A stretch of DNA of 36,166 nt from Microbacteriaceae bacterium PS02333 (GTDB lineage: Bacteria > Actinomycetota > Actinomycetes > Actinomycetales > Microbacteriaceae). This document shows, piece after piece, positions 14,553 to 22,397 of the stretch (the stretch's first letter is position 1; each line of letters starts with the position of its first letter). The stretch is from positions 1 through 36,166 of the forward strand of contig JASCOI010000020.1 in assembly GCA_029959665.1 (NCBI GenBank), written 5' to 3'. Position numbers and translations under genes: made by a program. The notes under the pieces were generated by a model. It made no database searches, was not told the DNA's origin, and saw only the letters and a list, made by a program, of their open reading frames with translations.

Positions 14553-16790
14553 TCAGTTCTTGCCGAGGAAGGCCGCGTCGGACTCGTCCAGGCGCCGGGC
14601 GAGGGCGTCCCGGAGCTCGGGCTGTCCGTCGAGCGTCGGGTCGATCCCGAGCAGTCGTTCGGCTTCTTCCCGCGCGTCGACGATGATGTCCGCGTCCCGC
14701 ACGACACGGAGCAGGTTGAGGGACGACCGCCCACCGGACTGCCGCTCCCCCAGCACGTCGCCTTCGCGGCGGAGCTCGAGGTCCACGCGTGCCAGCTCGA
14801 AGCCGTCGTCAGAGGCCTCCACCGCATCGACCCGCTCGCGCGAGGTGCTCTCGAGCTCGGCGGAGGTGACGAGCAGGCACACGCCCGCGTACTGCCCACG
14901 ACCGATGCGGCCGCGCAGCTGGTGGAGTTGGGAGACACCGAACCGATCGGCGTCGAGGATCGCCATCATCGACGCGTTCGGCACGTCGACACCGACCTCG
15001 ATCACGGTGGTCGCGACAAGGACGTCGATCTCGCCGGCCGCGAACGCCGTCATCACGCGGTCCTTCTCGTCGCCGGTCATCCGACCGTGCAGGACCTCGA
15101 TCCGGCGGCCGTCGAGGACCGGCATCGTGCGCATCCGCTCCGCGGTCGCCAGGACCGTCGCCGGCGCACGCTTCGGCGCGTCGTCCTCGGTCCCGATGTC
15201 GGGGGACGGCTCCCCGTCGTCCTCGGCGTGGGCGTCGTCGATCGCCGGGCACACCACGAAGGCCTGTCGGCCGGCGCCGATTTCCTCGGCCATGCGGGTC
15301 CAGATCCGCGACTCCCACCCGGGGTGCTCGGCGAGCCCCACCGTGAAGGTCTCCACCCCTGCGCGGCCCGACGGCATGCCGGCGATCGTGGAGACGTCGA
15401 GGTCGCCGAAGACCGTCATCGCGACGGTGCGCGGGATCGGCGTCGCGGTGAGGACGAGCACGTGCGGCGGTCGCTCCCCCTTCGTGCGGAGGGCTTCGCG
15501 CTGCTCGACACCGAACCGGTGCTGCTCGTCGACGACCACGAGGCCGAGCTCGGCGAAGTCCACCTTGTCGCCGAGCAACGCGTGCGTGCCGACGACGAGT
15601 CGGGAACTGCCGGACGCCGCCGCGAGGAGCGCACGACGGCGTTCGTCGGTGGACTGCGACCCGGTGAGGATGACCGGACGGAGTTCGGCGGCGAGGTCGG
15701 GGCCGAGGAACTTCACGATCGACCGCAGGTGCTGCGCCGCGAGGACCTCGGTCGGGGCGATGAGTGCCGACTGCCCGCCGGACTCCGCGACCGTCAGCAT
15801 CGCCCGGATGGCGACGAGGGTCTTGCCGGAGCCGACCTCGCCCTGGACCAGCCGGTGCATCGGCCACGACTCCGTCAGGTCGTGCGCGATCTCGTCGCCG
15901 ACGGCGCGCTGGTCGTCCGTCAGGGTGAACGGCAGCGTCGCGTCGAAGCGCTCGAGGATCCCACCAGGTGACGCGGTCCGCGGGGTCGAGGCCGTCGCAC
16001 GTGCGGCGATGCGGCGCTGGACCAGGGCGGTCTGCAGCACGAACGCCTCCCGGTAGCGGAGGGCGTCCTGCGCACGCTTGAAGTCGGACACCTTCTCGGG
16101 GCGGTGCAGCAGTTCGAGCGCGCGTCGGAACGGCACCAGGTCGAGCCGGGTCCTGACGCCGGACGGGATCGGGTCGGCGATGTCGGGCAGGGTGTCGAGC
16201 ACCACCGCCATGGCCTTCGCGATCTGCCACGAGGACAGCGACGCGGTGGCCGGGTAGATCGGGATCGGCTGCCGCGAGAACCGGATCGCTTCTTCGGACT
16301 CGGGGTCGGCGGTGGCACGGGGGTCGTCCGCGTCGAAGAGTTCGTAGTCGGGGTGCGCGAGCTGCCTGGCGCCGCGGTAGTCGCCGACCTTGCCCGCGAA
16401 GATCCCGCGAGCGCCGACGACGAGGTCCTTCGTCCGCCAGCCCTGGTTGAAGAACGTCAGCGTGAGCAGGCCCTTGCCGTCGCCGATCTTCGCTTCGAGG
16501 ATGGACCCCCGGCGCTGACGCATCGTGCGTTCGCGGACGTCGACGACCTCGGCGACGATCGTCACCGATTCCCCGATGGCGAGCGAGTCGAGCGCCGTCA
16601 GGGCACCGCGCTCGGCGTAGCGACGCGGCGCGTGCTCGAGGAACTCCCCCACCGTGCGGTACCCGAACGCCTTCTCGACCGCCTTCGCCGTGCGGCCACC
16701 GAGCACGTTCGCGAGCTTCGTGTCGAGCGGCGCCGGGCCCCACTGCAGGTCGGACGGGGCGGCCGGCGCGGCGGATCCTGAGGTGACCAC
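14553..16790 (-). CDS. recG: ATP-dependent DNA helicase RecG
   Basis: RecG is a branch-migrating helicase that remodels stalled replication forks and recombination junctions. The 745-residue protein has an N-terminal wedge/OB domain, motif I GEVGSGKTL, the DEQH box (VVVDEQHRFGV), TATPIPRT and the C-terminal segments QLRGRIGRG and FELARVDLELRREGDVLGERQSG. An open frame continues 33 bases further, but GTG 16790 was chosen because it lies exactly 6 bases after TACCGT (16797-16802), the same arrangement as the leaderless starts of lipB, rsmD and thiL. It is divergent from rsmD and followed by coaD. Confidence 0.95.
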   Translation of the reverse strand: MVTSGSAAPAAPSDLQWGPAPLDTKLANVLGGRTAKAVEKAFGYRTVGEFLEHAPRRYAERGALTALDSLAIGESVTIVAEVVDVRERTMRQRRGSILEAKIGDGKGLLTLTFFNQGWRTKDLVVGARGIFAGKVGDYRGARQLAHPDYELFDADDPRATADPESEEAIRFSRQPIPIYPATASLSSWQIAKAMAVVLDTLPDIADPIPSGVRTRLDLVPFRRALELLHRPEKVSDFKRAQDALRYREAFVLQTALVQRRIAARATASTPRTASPGGILERFDATLPFTLTDDQRAVGDEIAHDLTESWPMHRLVQGEVGSGKTLVAIRAMLTVAESGGQSALIAPTEVLAAQHLRSIVKFLGPDLAAELRPVILTGSQSTDERRRALLAAASGSSRLVVGTHALLGDKVDFAELGLVVVDEQHRFGVEQREALRTKGERPPHVLVLTATPIPRTVAMTVFGDLDVSTIAGMPSGRAGVETFTVGLAEHPGWESRIWTRMAEEIGAGRQAFVVCPAIDDAHAEDDGEPSPDIGTEDDAPKRAPATVLATAERMRTMPVLDGRRIEVLHGRMTGDEKDRVMTAFAAGEIDVLVATTVIEVGVDVPNASMMAILDADRFGVSQLHQLRGRIGRGQYAGVCLLVTSAELESTSRERVDAVEASDDGFELARVDLELRREGDVLGERQSGGRSSLNLLRVVRDADIIVDAREEAERLLGIDPTLDGQPELRDALARRLDESDAAFLGKN

Positions 16791-16875
16791 ACGGCAACGG
16801 TACCCGGCACGACCGACGTGCACCGAGCCTCCAGGACGGCCTGTGGAGAACGCCGGAACCCGACCCGGCGGCCGC

Positions 16876-16881
16876 TACGGT
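16876..16881 (+). promoter_or_regulatory. -10 box of a leaderless rsmD promoter
   Basis: TACGGT lies exactly 6 bases before the rsmD ATG. The divergent recG has the mirror arrangement (TACCGT at 16797-16802, 6 bases, GTG). No ribosome binding site is visible for either. No strong -35 element is seen. Confidence 0.5.
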
Positions 16882-16887
16882 TGCTGC

Positions 16888-17451
16888 ATGACCCGCATCA
16901 TCGCCGGCGCCGCCGGTTCCACGACGCTCCGGGTGCCGAAGTCGGGTACCCGACCGACGAGCGACCGGGTGCGCGAAGCACTGTTCTCCTCGCTCGAGTC
17001 GCGCGGGCTCGTCGACGACACCGCGGTGGCCGACCTCTACGCGGGGACGGGCGCACTCGGGCTCGAAGCCGCGTCGCGCGGTGCCGTCGAGGTGGTCCTG
17101 GTGGACCGGGCTGCGGCGGCCGCGGCGGTCTGTCGCGAGAACGCGCGCACCGTGCAGCAGCGGGTCCCTGGAGTCCGCATCGACGTGCACGCGCAGCCGG
17201 CGCTGGGGTTCCTCCGCGGGACCGTCCGGACGTTCGACCTGGTGTTCATCGACCCGCCGTACGACGTCGCCGAGTCCGAGATCGGCGAGGTGCTCGACGC
17301 GCTCGTCCCCCGGCTGACGCGCGACGCCGTCGTGATCGTCGAACGCAGCAAGCGGTCGCCGGAACCGACGTGGCCCGCGGGGCTGGCGCCGTTCAGCAAG
17401 CGCAGCTACGGCGAGACCGTCGCGTGGGAGGCCGTGGTCGCCACCGCCTGA
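16888..17451 (+). CDS. rsmD: 16S rRNA (guanine(966)-N(2))-methyltransferase RsmD
   Basis: RsmD methylates G966 of 16S rRNA using SAM. The 187-residue protein shows the N-terminal MTRIIAGAAGSTTLRVPKSGTRPTSDRVREALFS region typical of the family in short form, the SAM-binding motif DLYAGTGALGLEAASRG and the catalytic DPPY (in FIDPPYD). The open frame extends upstream, but the ATG at 16888 fits the family and the leaderless promoter. Its end faces thiL with a 36-base gap. In most actinobacteria rsmD sits next to recG and coaD, as here. Confidence 0.95.
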   Translation: MTRIIAGAAGSTTLRVPKSGTRPTSDRVREALFSSLESRGLVDDTAVADLYAGTGALGLEAASRGAVEVVLVDRAAAAAAVCRENARTVQQRVPGVRIDVHAQPALGFLRGTVRTFDLVFIDPPYDVAESEIGEVLDALVPRLTRDAVVIVERSKRSPEPTWPAGLAPFSKRSYGETVAWEAVVATA

Positions 17452-17487
17452 CGGGCGAGTGGCGCCGCGCCCGCGCCCCGCGCCCGC

Positions 17488-18477
17488 TCAGCCCGCGACG
17501 CCGTCCCAGTCCGCGTACGGGTCCCACCCCGTCGTCGGGACGGCGACACCGTCACGGACGAGGTCGGCCGCACCGCGCGCCAGCACGACACCGATCTGCC
17601 GGAACCCACCGGGCAGCGCGGCGTCCGCCGGGAACGTCGCGAGCAGCCCGTGGTCCTCGCCCCCGTGCAGCGCGACGTCGTCGAGCGCCGCGGAGATCTC
17701 CAGCGTCACCCCGCTCGACCGCGCGAGCCTCCCGGCGTCGATCGCGAGCCCGTCCGACAGGTCGAGCATCGCCGTCGCGCCGGCAGCGGCAGCGAGCGGC
17801 CCGTCCGCGATCGGCGGCACCGGTCGACGCTGCCGCCCAACGTCCGGGTCCTCGTCGAGACCAGCGGCGACCACCGCGGCCCGCGACGGCTCACCGTGCG
17901 CGTCGACACCGGACCGGAACAGCCGAGCGAGCCCGCGCGCCGCGCGACCGAGCTCGCCCGAGACGGCCAGCACGTCGCCGACGCGTGCCCCCGACCGAAG
18001 CACCGCGGCACGGTCCTGCAGGTCACCGAAGGCCGTCACGGCGACCGTGAACGCCGACGACGTGGACAGGTCTCCCCCGACGACCCCGCACCCGGGAGCG
18101 AGCGCGTCGACCGCGAACCGGAACCCGTCCGCGATGCCCTCGAGCACCGCGACGGGAGTGTCCTGCGGCGCGGCGATCGCCACGACCAGTCCAGAGGGCA
18201 CCGCCCCCATCGCGGCGACGTCCGAGAGGTTCGTCGCCGCCGCCTTCCACCCGACGTCCGTCGGCGACGACCACGCCCACCGGAAGTCCGGACCGTGCAC
18301 CATCATGTCGGTCGTCACGACGAAGCGACCGTCGGGAGCCGCGACGACCGCGCAGTCGTCCCCTGGCCCGACGATCGGCGACCCCTGCGGCAGCCGCGAC
18401 GTCACCCGGTCGAGCACGACGAGTTCACCGAGCTCCCCGACGGTCGGTCCGGTCCAGGGCTCGTCCTTCGCGTCCAC
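17488..18477 (-). CDS. thiL: Thiamine-monophosphate kinase
   Basis: ThiL phosphorylates thiamine monophosphate to thiamine diphosphate, the active cofactor. The 329-residue protein has the family motifs: GPGDDCAVV with Mg-binding aspartates near residue 35, TTDMMVHGPDF, GWKAAATNLSDVAAMGA, GGDLSTSS and DLSDGLAIDAGRLA. The GTG at 18477 (VDAKDEPW) was chosen because it lies 6 bases after TACCGT on the minus strand (18484-18489) and fits the family length. A longer frame to 18708 exists but overlaps the divergent lipoprotein gene. thiL next to DUF3515 and ddl is a conserved actinobacterial order. Confidence 0.94.
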   Translation of the reverse strand: MDAKDEPWTGPTVGELGELVVLDRVTSRLPQGSPIVGPGDDCAVVAAPDGRFVVTTDMMVHGPDFRWAWSSPTDVGWKAAATNLSDVAAMGAVPSGLVVAIAAPQDTPVAVLEGIADGFRFAVDALAPGCGVVGGDLSTSSAFTVAVTAFGDLQDRAAVLRSGARVGDVLAVSGELGRAARGLARLFRSGVDAHGEPSRAAVVAAGLDEDPDVGRQRRPVPPIADGPLAAAAGATAMLDLSDGLAIDAGRLARSSGVTLEISAALDDVALHGGEDHGLLATFPADAALPGGFRQIGVVLARGAADLVRDGVAVPTTGWDPYADWDGVAG

Positions 18478-18483
18478 ACGAGA

Positions 18484-18493
18484 ACGGTAGCCT
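18484..18493. promoter_or_regulatory. Overlapping divergent -10 boxes of thiL and the DUF3515 gene
   Basis: ACGGTAGCCT (18484-18493) contains TACCGT on the minus strand, 6 bases before the thiL GTG, and TAGCCT on the plus strand, 9 bases before the lipoprotein ATG. The two boxes overlap by two bases, so the two promoters should compete for RNA polymerase. Confidence 0.5.
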
Positions 18494-18502
18494 GGACTCT
18501 CG

Positions 18503-18988
18503 ATGGACACTGTGCGCCGCCCCCTGCGGATCCTCGCCGGACTCGGCGTCGTGGTCGCCCTCGCCGCCGGGCTGACCGGGTGCACGAACGCCGTCACGAT
18601 GACCGCGGCCCCGTCGGCGAACGCCGCGGCGTGTGCCGCTGCCCAGGTCCGTCTGCCGGACACGGTCGACACGAAGTACGCGCTCCGCAACACGAACGCC
18701 CAGTCCACCGCTGCGTGGGGCGACCCCTCGGCGGCGCTCTACCACTGCGGTGTCGCGGTCCCGACGGTCTCCGACCTGCCGTGCTTCTCGAAGGGGTCGG
18801 TCGACTGGATCCGCGACGACGAGGGGAAGCAGATCGTCTACACGACGTTCGGGCGGGACCCCGCGGTGCAGGTCGTCATCGACTCCACGAAGACCACGGA
18901 CCAGGTCCTGCAGGACATCGGGAACGCCGTCGAGGCGCTGCCGAAGGACGGGCACGAGTGCCTCGACCCGTCTGACGTGCAGGGCTGA
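18503..18988 (+). CDS. DUF3515 family lipoprotein
   Basis: The 161-residue protein resembles the actinobacterial DUF3515 family, secreted lipoproteins of unknown function. The N terminus has a basic start (MDTVRRPLRIL), a hydrophobic stretch (about 9-24) and a lipobox LTGC, with the lipidated cysteine at about residue 27. Four further cysteines (in ACAAAQ, YHCGV, LPCFS and HECLD) could form disulfides outside the cell. The central WIRDDEGKQIVYTTFGRDPAVQVVI-type segment is conserved in the family. It sits between thiL and ddl, a conserved placement that hints at an envelope role. The gene ends 18 bases before the G/C homopolymer run. Confidence 0.88.
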   Translation: MDTVRRPLRILAGLGVVVALAAGLTGCTNAVTMTAAPSANAAACAAAQVRLPDTVDTKYALRNTNAQSTAAWGDPSAALYHCGVAVPTVSDLPCFSKGSVDWIRDDEGKQIVYTTFGRDPAVQVVIDSTKTTDQVLQDIGNAVEALPKDGHECLDPSDVQG

Positions 18989-19006
18989 CGCGACCCACCA
19001 CCTGAC

Positions 19007-19049
19007 GGGGGGGGGGGGGGGGGGGGGCCCCCCCCCCCCCCCCCCCCCC
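19007..19049. repeat. G21C22 homopolymer palindrome
   Basis: Twenty-one consecutive G (19007-19027) are followed directly by twenty-two consecutive C (19028-19049). The tract lies in the space between the convergent DUF3515 and ddl genes. A loopless G/C stem of this length would be a very stable cruciform or hairpin and a polymerase block, and might act as a terminator. It could equally be an assembly or sequencing artefact. Confidence 0.9.
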
Positions 19050-19065
19050 TCCGCCATGGCGTGCG

Positions 19066-19205
19066 TTCCTACCCATCGCGCCCGCAGTAGGAAGCCGGAT
19101 CGCGCGTAGGTGGCCGGAACGAACGACTTCCTACGCGCGGATCGGCACCCTACGCGCGAAACGACTGCCTACGCGCGAAACGACTGCCTACGCGCGGAAG
19201 GGCCC
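19066..19205. repeat. 19-bp tandem repeat array with inverted copies
   Basis: Four copies of a 19-bp unit begin at 19130, 19149, 19168 and 19187, each opening with CCTACGCGCG. The second and third copies are identical (CCTACGCGCGAAACGACTG); the outer two vary after the tenth base. An inverted CGCGCGTAGG (19101-19110) can pair with the first copy over a 19-base loop, and TTCCTAC/GTAGGAA (19066-19072 and 19087-19093) forms another small inverted repeat. The regular spacing, near two helical turns, looks like an iteron or protein-binding array. No gene is seen in 18989-19226. Confidence 0.8.
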
Positions 19206-19226
19206 ACCACGCGCGGTGCGACCGCG

Positions 19227-20315
19227 TCAGCGGACGGCGGCGCGACCCAGCTCGATGAGCTCGGCGACGAGCTCCGGGTAGGTGACCCCCGTGGCCGCCC
19301 AGCAGCGCGGGTACATCGAGAACGGGGTGAAGCCCGGCATCGTGTTGACCTCGTTCACGACGAAGCCGTCGTCGGTCAGGAAGCAGTCGACGCGGGCGAG
19401 ACCGGAGCCGCCGATCGCCTCGAACGCGCGGGCACCGATCGAGCGGATCTCGTCCGTCTCGGACTCGGTCAGCGGCGCCGGGCAGAGGAGCTGCTCGTCC
19501 CCGCCGAGGTACTTCGACGCGAAGTCGTAGAAGCCGTCCTCGGCGACGACGATCTCGCCGGGCAGGCTCGTGCGCGGCGTGCCGTCGCGCCCCTCGAGGA
19601 CGGCGACCTCGACCTCGCGCCCGACGACGCGGGGCTCGACGATGACCTTGCTGTCGTGCTCGAACGCCAGGTGCATGGCCGCTGCCAGCTGCTCGGGCCC
19701 GTCCACCCGGGACACGCCCATGCTCGAACCGGCGCGGGCGGGCTTCACGAAGAGCGGCCAACCGTGCGCCGCGATCGTCTCGGCCACCCCGAGCTCGTCG
19801 GCCTGCCACTGCCGACGGAGCACCGTGGTCCACGGGGCCACGCGGAGCCCGGCGTGCTCGAGCACGGCCTTCGCGACGTGCTTGTCCATCGCGAGCGCAC
19901 TCGCCAGGACGCCGTCCCCGGCGTACGGCAGCCCGGCGATCTCGAGCATGCCCTGGACGGTGCCGTCCTCGCCGAACGGACCGTGCAGGATCGGGAAGAC
20001 GATGTCGACGGGGATCGTGGTGACGGTGCCGTCCTGGTGCTCGACGGTCAGCTGCCGCGGCTCGGCGGCGCTCGGGAACCGGACGCGCGTGCCGTTGTCC
20101 GGCACCGTCGGCAGGTGCTCGCCGACGAGTGCCCACTGCTCCGGGTCGTCCGGCTGCAGCGTGAAGGCACCGTCCTTGGTGATGCCGACGGGGACGATCT
20201 CGTACGCGGCGCGGTCGACCGCGTCCATGATGCCGCCGGCGGTCACGCAGCTGATCTCGTGTTCGCTCGACCGGCCGCCGAACAGGACGACGACGGTGGT
20301 GCTGCTGCTGGTCAT
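19227..20315 (-). CDS. ddl: D-alanine--D-alanine ligase
   Basis: Ddl makes the D-Ala-D-Ala dipeptide of peptidoglycan precursors. The 362-residue ATP-grasp protein shows LFGGRSSEHEIS near the start, HGPFGEDGTVQG, KPARAGSSMGVS, and the ATP/Mg motif LARVDCFLTDDGFVVNEVNTMPGFT. The residues in the binding pocket look like those of a standard D-Ala ligase; no obvious D-Ala-D-Lac feature is seen. ATG 20315 was chosen because of a good CAGGAG site six bases upstream; an in-frame GTG at 20351 would overlap the gpsA stop. It is the last gene of the leuC-leuD-murA-plsC-gpsA-ddl run. Confidence 0.96.
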   Translation of the reverse strand: MTSSSTTVVVLFGGRSSEHEISCVTAGGIMDAVDRAAYEIVPVGITKDGAFTLQPDDPEQWALVGEHLPTVPDNGTRVRFPSAAEPRQLTVEHQDGTVTTIPVDIVFPILHGPFGEDGTVQGMLEIAGLPYAGDGVLASALAMDKHVAKAVLEHAGLRVAPWTTVLRRQWQADELGVAETIAAHGWPLFVKPARAGSSMGVSRVDGPEQLAAAMHLAFEHDSKVIVEPRVVGREVEVAVLEGRDGTPRTSLPGEIVVAEDGFYDFASKYLGGDEQLLCPAPLTESETDEIRSIGARAFEAIGGSGLARVDCFLTDDGFVVNEVNTMPGFTPFSMYPRCWAATGVTYPELVAELIELGRAAVR

Positions 20316-20347
20316 GGGCGCTCCTGGTTGCAGAGTGGCCGGACCGG

Positions 20348-21511
20348 TCACTCGCCCTGGGGCTCGTCGGTCTCGGTGAGGTGCGGCGCGATGTTGCGCG
20401 GATCGAGCCTACCGGCGAGGACCTCGCCGACCTGCCCGACGATGGGCATGTCGACGCCGTTCGCCCGCGCGAGTTCGAGGATCGGCGCGACGGACGCCAG
20501 CCCCTCCGCGGTCTGGTTCATCTGCCGGACGACCTCGTCGAAGCGGTACCCCTGGCCGAGCAGTCGCCCGGCGGTGTTGTTCCGCGACAGCGGCGACTGG
20601 CACGTCGCGATGAGGTCGCCGAGCCCCGCGAGACCGGACAGCGTCGAGGGCTGGGCGCCGAGCGACACGGCGAACTCGGTCATCTCCGCGAGCCCGCGGG
20701 TGATGATCGACGCCTTCGTGTTCTCGCCGTAGCCGACGCCGTCCACGATGCCGATCGCGACGGCGATGAGGTTCTTCAGCACCCCGCCGAACTCGGTACC
20801 GATGACGTCCGTGTTGATGAATGACCGGAAGTACGGGTTCGTCGCGACGGCGGCGACCGCGCTGGCGGTGTCCGCGCTCGTCGAGGACACCACGGCCGCG
20901 GTCGGCTGCCGCCGCGCGATCTCGAGCGCCAGGTTCGGGCCGCTCGCCACCGCGATGCGGTCCTGGTCGATGCCGAGTCCCTGGAGCAGGACCTCGCTCA
21001 TCCGGAGCCCAGTGGCCTTCTCGACGCCCTTCATCAGGCTGACGACGGGGACGTCGGCCGGGAGCAGTTCGCGGATGGCCTCGAGGTTCGACCGCAGCGT
21101 CTGCGACGGTACGGACACGTAGACCTGCTGCGCGCCCTGGAGCACGGCGGCCAACGACGTCGACGCGGTCAGGGTGCGCGGCAGGTTGATGCCGGGCAGG
21201 TAGTCCGAGTTGCGCTTGGTCTCGGTGATCTCCCGGGCGACCTCGGGTCGACGGGCCCAGATGACGGTCTCGGCGCCGCCCTCGGCGAGGACCTTCGCGA
21301 ACGTGGTCCCCCAGCTGCCGGCACCGATGACCGCCACGCGGGGCTTGTCCGTCTGCTGCATGACGACGCGGATCGCGGCGGTGTCGACCGCGCCGCGTGC
21401 CGCGGCGGTGGGGTCCGGGTGGTCGTCGTGCGGGCGGAGGCCTGGTGCGCCGGCACTCGTGCCGGTGCTGGTCGCGCCGGCGGTTGCGCCGGTGCTGGGT
21501 GCGTCACTCAA
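20348..21511 (-). CDS. gpsA: NAD(P)-dependent glycerol-3-phosphate dehydrogenase
   Basis: GpsA reduces dihydroxyacetone phosphate to sn-glycerol 3-phosphate, the backbone of phospholipids. The core has the dinucleotide fold GAGSWGTTFAKVLA, then MKGVEK, GPNLALEIA and the catalytic lysine in GGVLKNLIAVAIGI. From the conserved ATG at 21361 the protein would be 337 residues, the family's usual length, but no ribosome binding site precedes it. A TTG at 21511 has AAGGAA ten bases upstream and overlaps the plsC stop, which would add 50 low-complexity Ala/Thr/Ser/Gly/Pro residues. I give the longer form but hold the start as uncertain. plsC and gpsA together serve phospholipid synthesis. Confidence 0.93.
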   Translation of the reverse strand: MSDAPSTGATAGATSTGTSAGAPGLRPHDDHPDPTAAARGAVDTAAIRVVMQQTDKPRVAVIGAGSWGTTFAKVLAEGGAETVIWARRPEVAREITETKRNSDYLPGINLPRTLTASTSLAAVLQGAQQVYVSVPSQTLRSNLEAIRELLPADVPVVSLMKGVEKATGLRMSEVLLQGLGIDQDRIAVASGPNLALEIARRQPTAAVVSSTSADTASAVAAVATNPYFRSFINTDVIGTEFGGVLKNLIAVAIGIVDGVGYGENTKASIITRGLAEMTEFAVSLGAQPSTLSGLAGLGDLIATCQSPLSRNNTAGRLLGQGYRFDEVVRQMNQTAEGLASVAPILELARANGVDMPIVGQVGEVLAGRLDPRNIAPHLTETDEPQGE

Positions 21512-22397
21512 ACTTGCCGGTTTCCTTCTGGTTCTTCGTCGACGGGTCCCACCGGGTCGCCGGGGCCTGTTCGCCACGGAGTTGCTCGACGAGCTCGGTG
21601 ATGCGGTCCATCAGGACGGCGGTCGCCTCGGTGAGGAGCTGCTGGTCGATCGGGCGTCCACGGAACGCCGACAGGTCGACGGGGTCACCGAACACGACGT
21701 CCACGCGCGACGGCGGGAACAGCCGGAGCTTGTTCGAGTAGCGCGCCATGATCCGCTGCGTGCCCCAGTGCGCCATCGGGATGAGCGGCACGTCGTTCTC
21801 GAGCGCGATCCGCACCGCGCCGGTCTTGCCGCGCATCGGCCACAGGTCGGGGTCGCGGGTCAGCGTCCCCTCCGGGTAGACGATCACGGCGCCGCCGCGC
21901 TCCATGAGGGACCGACCGCCGCCGAGGGGATCGCTGATGCGGGTGCGTCCGGACCGCTCGACCGGGATCTGCCCCATGCCGCTCATGAGCTTGCCGAACA
22001 CGGGGACGCGGAACAGCGACGCCTTCGCCAGGAAGCGCGGCTGCCGGCGGCTGAGGTACACCGCGGTGCCCACGACGAGCGGGTCGATGTTCGTGTAGTG
22101 GTTCGGCGCGAGGACGAACGCACCCTGCTCCGGCAGCCGGTTCCGGCCGTGCCAGTGGTAGCGCGCGGTGAACCGGAAGGTCGGGATCACGAAGAACGCG
22201 GTGATCCGGAACGCCAGGTTGAGGTCGCCGCGCTTCCACCGGCGGCCGGGGTTCGGCAGGCCGGTGGTCACACGGTCGAGGTCACGGCCGGGCGTGCCGC
22301 GGTCGTCGCCGGGCTTGCCGCGGTCGTCGCCCGCGGGGGCGCCGCCCGCGGGGGCGCCGCGGTGATCGTCAGCCATCTCAGCCGGCCCTGTGCTCAT
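21504..22397 (-). CDS. plsC: 1-acyl-sn-glycerol-3-phosphate acyltransferase family protein
   Basis: Members transfer acyl groups to lysophosphatidic acid at the membrane, giving phosphatidic acid. The 297-residue protein has the acyltransferase motifs: NHYTNID (the HX4D motif), GMGQIPVER, VYPEGTLTRD and a VPLIPMAHWG segment. Residues 1-50 are a hydrophilic low-complexity leader (repeats of GDDRG and APAGG) produced by short tandem DNA repeats at 22296-22360; this suggests the true start may be later, for instance ATG 22376 or beyond. The ATG at 22397 overlaps the murA stop (ATGA). The symbol is by family; the exact acyl acceptor cannot be fixed from sequence. Confidence 0.88.
   Translation of the reverse strand: MSTGPAEMADDHRGAPAGGAPAGDDRGKPGDDRGTPGRDLDRVTTGLPNPGRRWKRGDLNLAFRITAFFVIPTFRFTARYHWHGRNRLPEQGAFVLAPNHYTNIDPLVVGTAVYLSRRQPRFLAKASLFRVPVFGKLMSGMGQIPVERSGRTRISDPLGGGRSLMERGGAVIVYPEGTLTRDPDLWPMRGKTGAVRIALENDVPLIPMAHWGTQRIMARYSNKLRLFPPSRVDVVFGDPVDLSAFRGRPIDQQLLTEATAVLMDRITELVEQLRGEQAPATRWDPSTKNQKETGKFE

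Noticed and set aside
14809-17190. A 793-codon minus-strand frame over recG and rsmD
   Set aside because: The translation is Arg/Gly-rich and follows recG in the wrong frame; recG motifs are clear in the other frame.
19130-19205. CRISPR array
   Set aside because: The 19-bp units are contiguous, with no unique spacers of regular length and no cas genes nearby.
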